From: Phycisphaerales bacterium
Lineage (GTDB): Bacteria > Planctomycetota > Phycisphaerae > Tepidisphaerales > Tepidisphaeraceae
Direction of reading: 5' to 3'
Assembly (NCBI GenBank): GCA_028288875.1
Contig: JAQGHK010000389.1
Span: 1-5,368, forward strand
Length of the DNA stretch: 5,368 nucleotides
Made by a program: the position numbers and the translations under genes. Positions 5,337-5,368 of this stretch are shown piece after piece. Every line of letters begins with the position of its first letter. Position 1 is the first letter of the stretch. The notes beneath the pieces were generated by a model. It was given only the letters and a program-made list of their open reading frames with translations, did no database searches and had not been told where the DNA came from.

Positions 5337-5365
5337 ATTTTACAGTCCTGCGCGCCAGTTGTCGG
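5337..5365 (-). promoter_or_regulatory. Candidate sigma-70-like promoter reading toward the glycan operon
   Basis: On the minus strand, CCGACA (5365-5360) is followed by a 17-base spacer and TAAAAT (5342-5337), matching TTGACA/TATAAT at 4 and 5 of 6 positions. It lies in the most AT-rich patch of the right flank. It would leave a leader of roughly 350 bases containing both hairpins before the DUF115 start. Motif matches of this quality can arise by chance. Confidence 0.25.
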
Positions 5366-5368
5366 CCA

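Larger units (their letters stand above)
4975..5368. other. Non-coding upstream region of the glycan operon
   Basis: About 390 bases hold no convincing gene. Small open frames on both strands (for example 5035-5328 minus) are Arg/Pro-rich, run through the hairpins and match no family I know. The region contains two inverted repeats (5182-5229 and 5263-5285), AT-rich spots near 5041-5080 and 5331-5345, and a minus-strand GATAAT (5013-5018) about 40 bases before the DUF115 start that could be a -10 element, although no good -35 lies in front of it. Confidence 0.6.

Overview
The window is GC-rich, and the GC bias shows strongly at third codon positions. The protein set (a YlbF-family protein with a Gly/Pro-rich tail, an EVE-domain protein, a bPH2 membrane protein and a DUF115/CMP-sugar-type glycan cluster) and the palindromic intergenic repeats suggest a Gram-negative environmental bacterium. 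I favour the Planctomycetota/PVC group, possibly Phycisphaerae-like. This is an inference from protein style, not a proven assignment. Every complete gene ends in TGA. I see no rRNA, tRNA, CRISPR array, transposase or phage gene.

Left part (1-1662): the 5' end of a ThiF/MoeB-type E1-like adenylyltransferase runs off the left edge on the minus strand. It is divergent from a plus-strand run of three genes: a YlbF-family protein (248-646), an EVE-domain protein (686-1090) and a small bPH2-domain membrane protein. The last starts at 1087, with a 4-bp ATGA overlap on the EVE gene. These look like housekeeping or RNA/envelope functions with no obvious common pathway.

Middle (1663-1746): an 84-bp gap between convergent genes holds a perfect 25-bp inverted repeat. 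Each arm is itself a 9-bp palindrome. It looks like a dispersed REP/MITE-like element that may also act as a two-way hairpin at the ends of both transcripts.

Right part (1747-4974, minus strand): a tight four-gene operon, in transcription order a DUF115/MptE-like protein, a CMP-sugar (acylneuraminate/Kdo-type) cytidylyltransferase, a D-2-hydroxyacid (phosphoglycerate-type) dehydrogenase, and an NAD-type short-chain dehydrogenase. All three junctions are 4-bp ATGA overlaps, and all three carry the same 10-mer GGCGGCATGA with a Shine-Dalgarno just upstream. The likely job is to make and activate an acidic sugar (nonulosonate or similar 2-keto acid) as its CMP derivative and place it on a surface glycan or glycoprotein. 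The exact sugar cannot be read from sequence.

Right edge (4975-5368): about 390 bp with no convincing gene. It holds a perfect 20-bp inverted repeat, a second 9-bp hairpin, and an AT-rich patch that could be a minus-strand promoter. This is the upstream region of the glycan operon.
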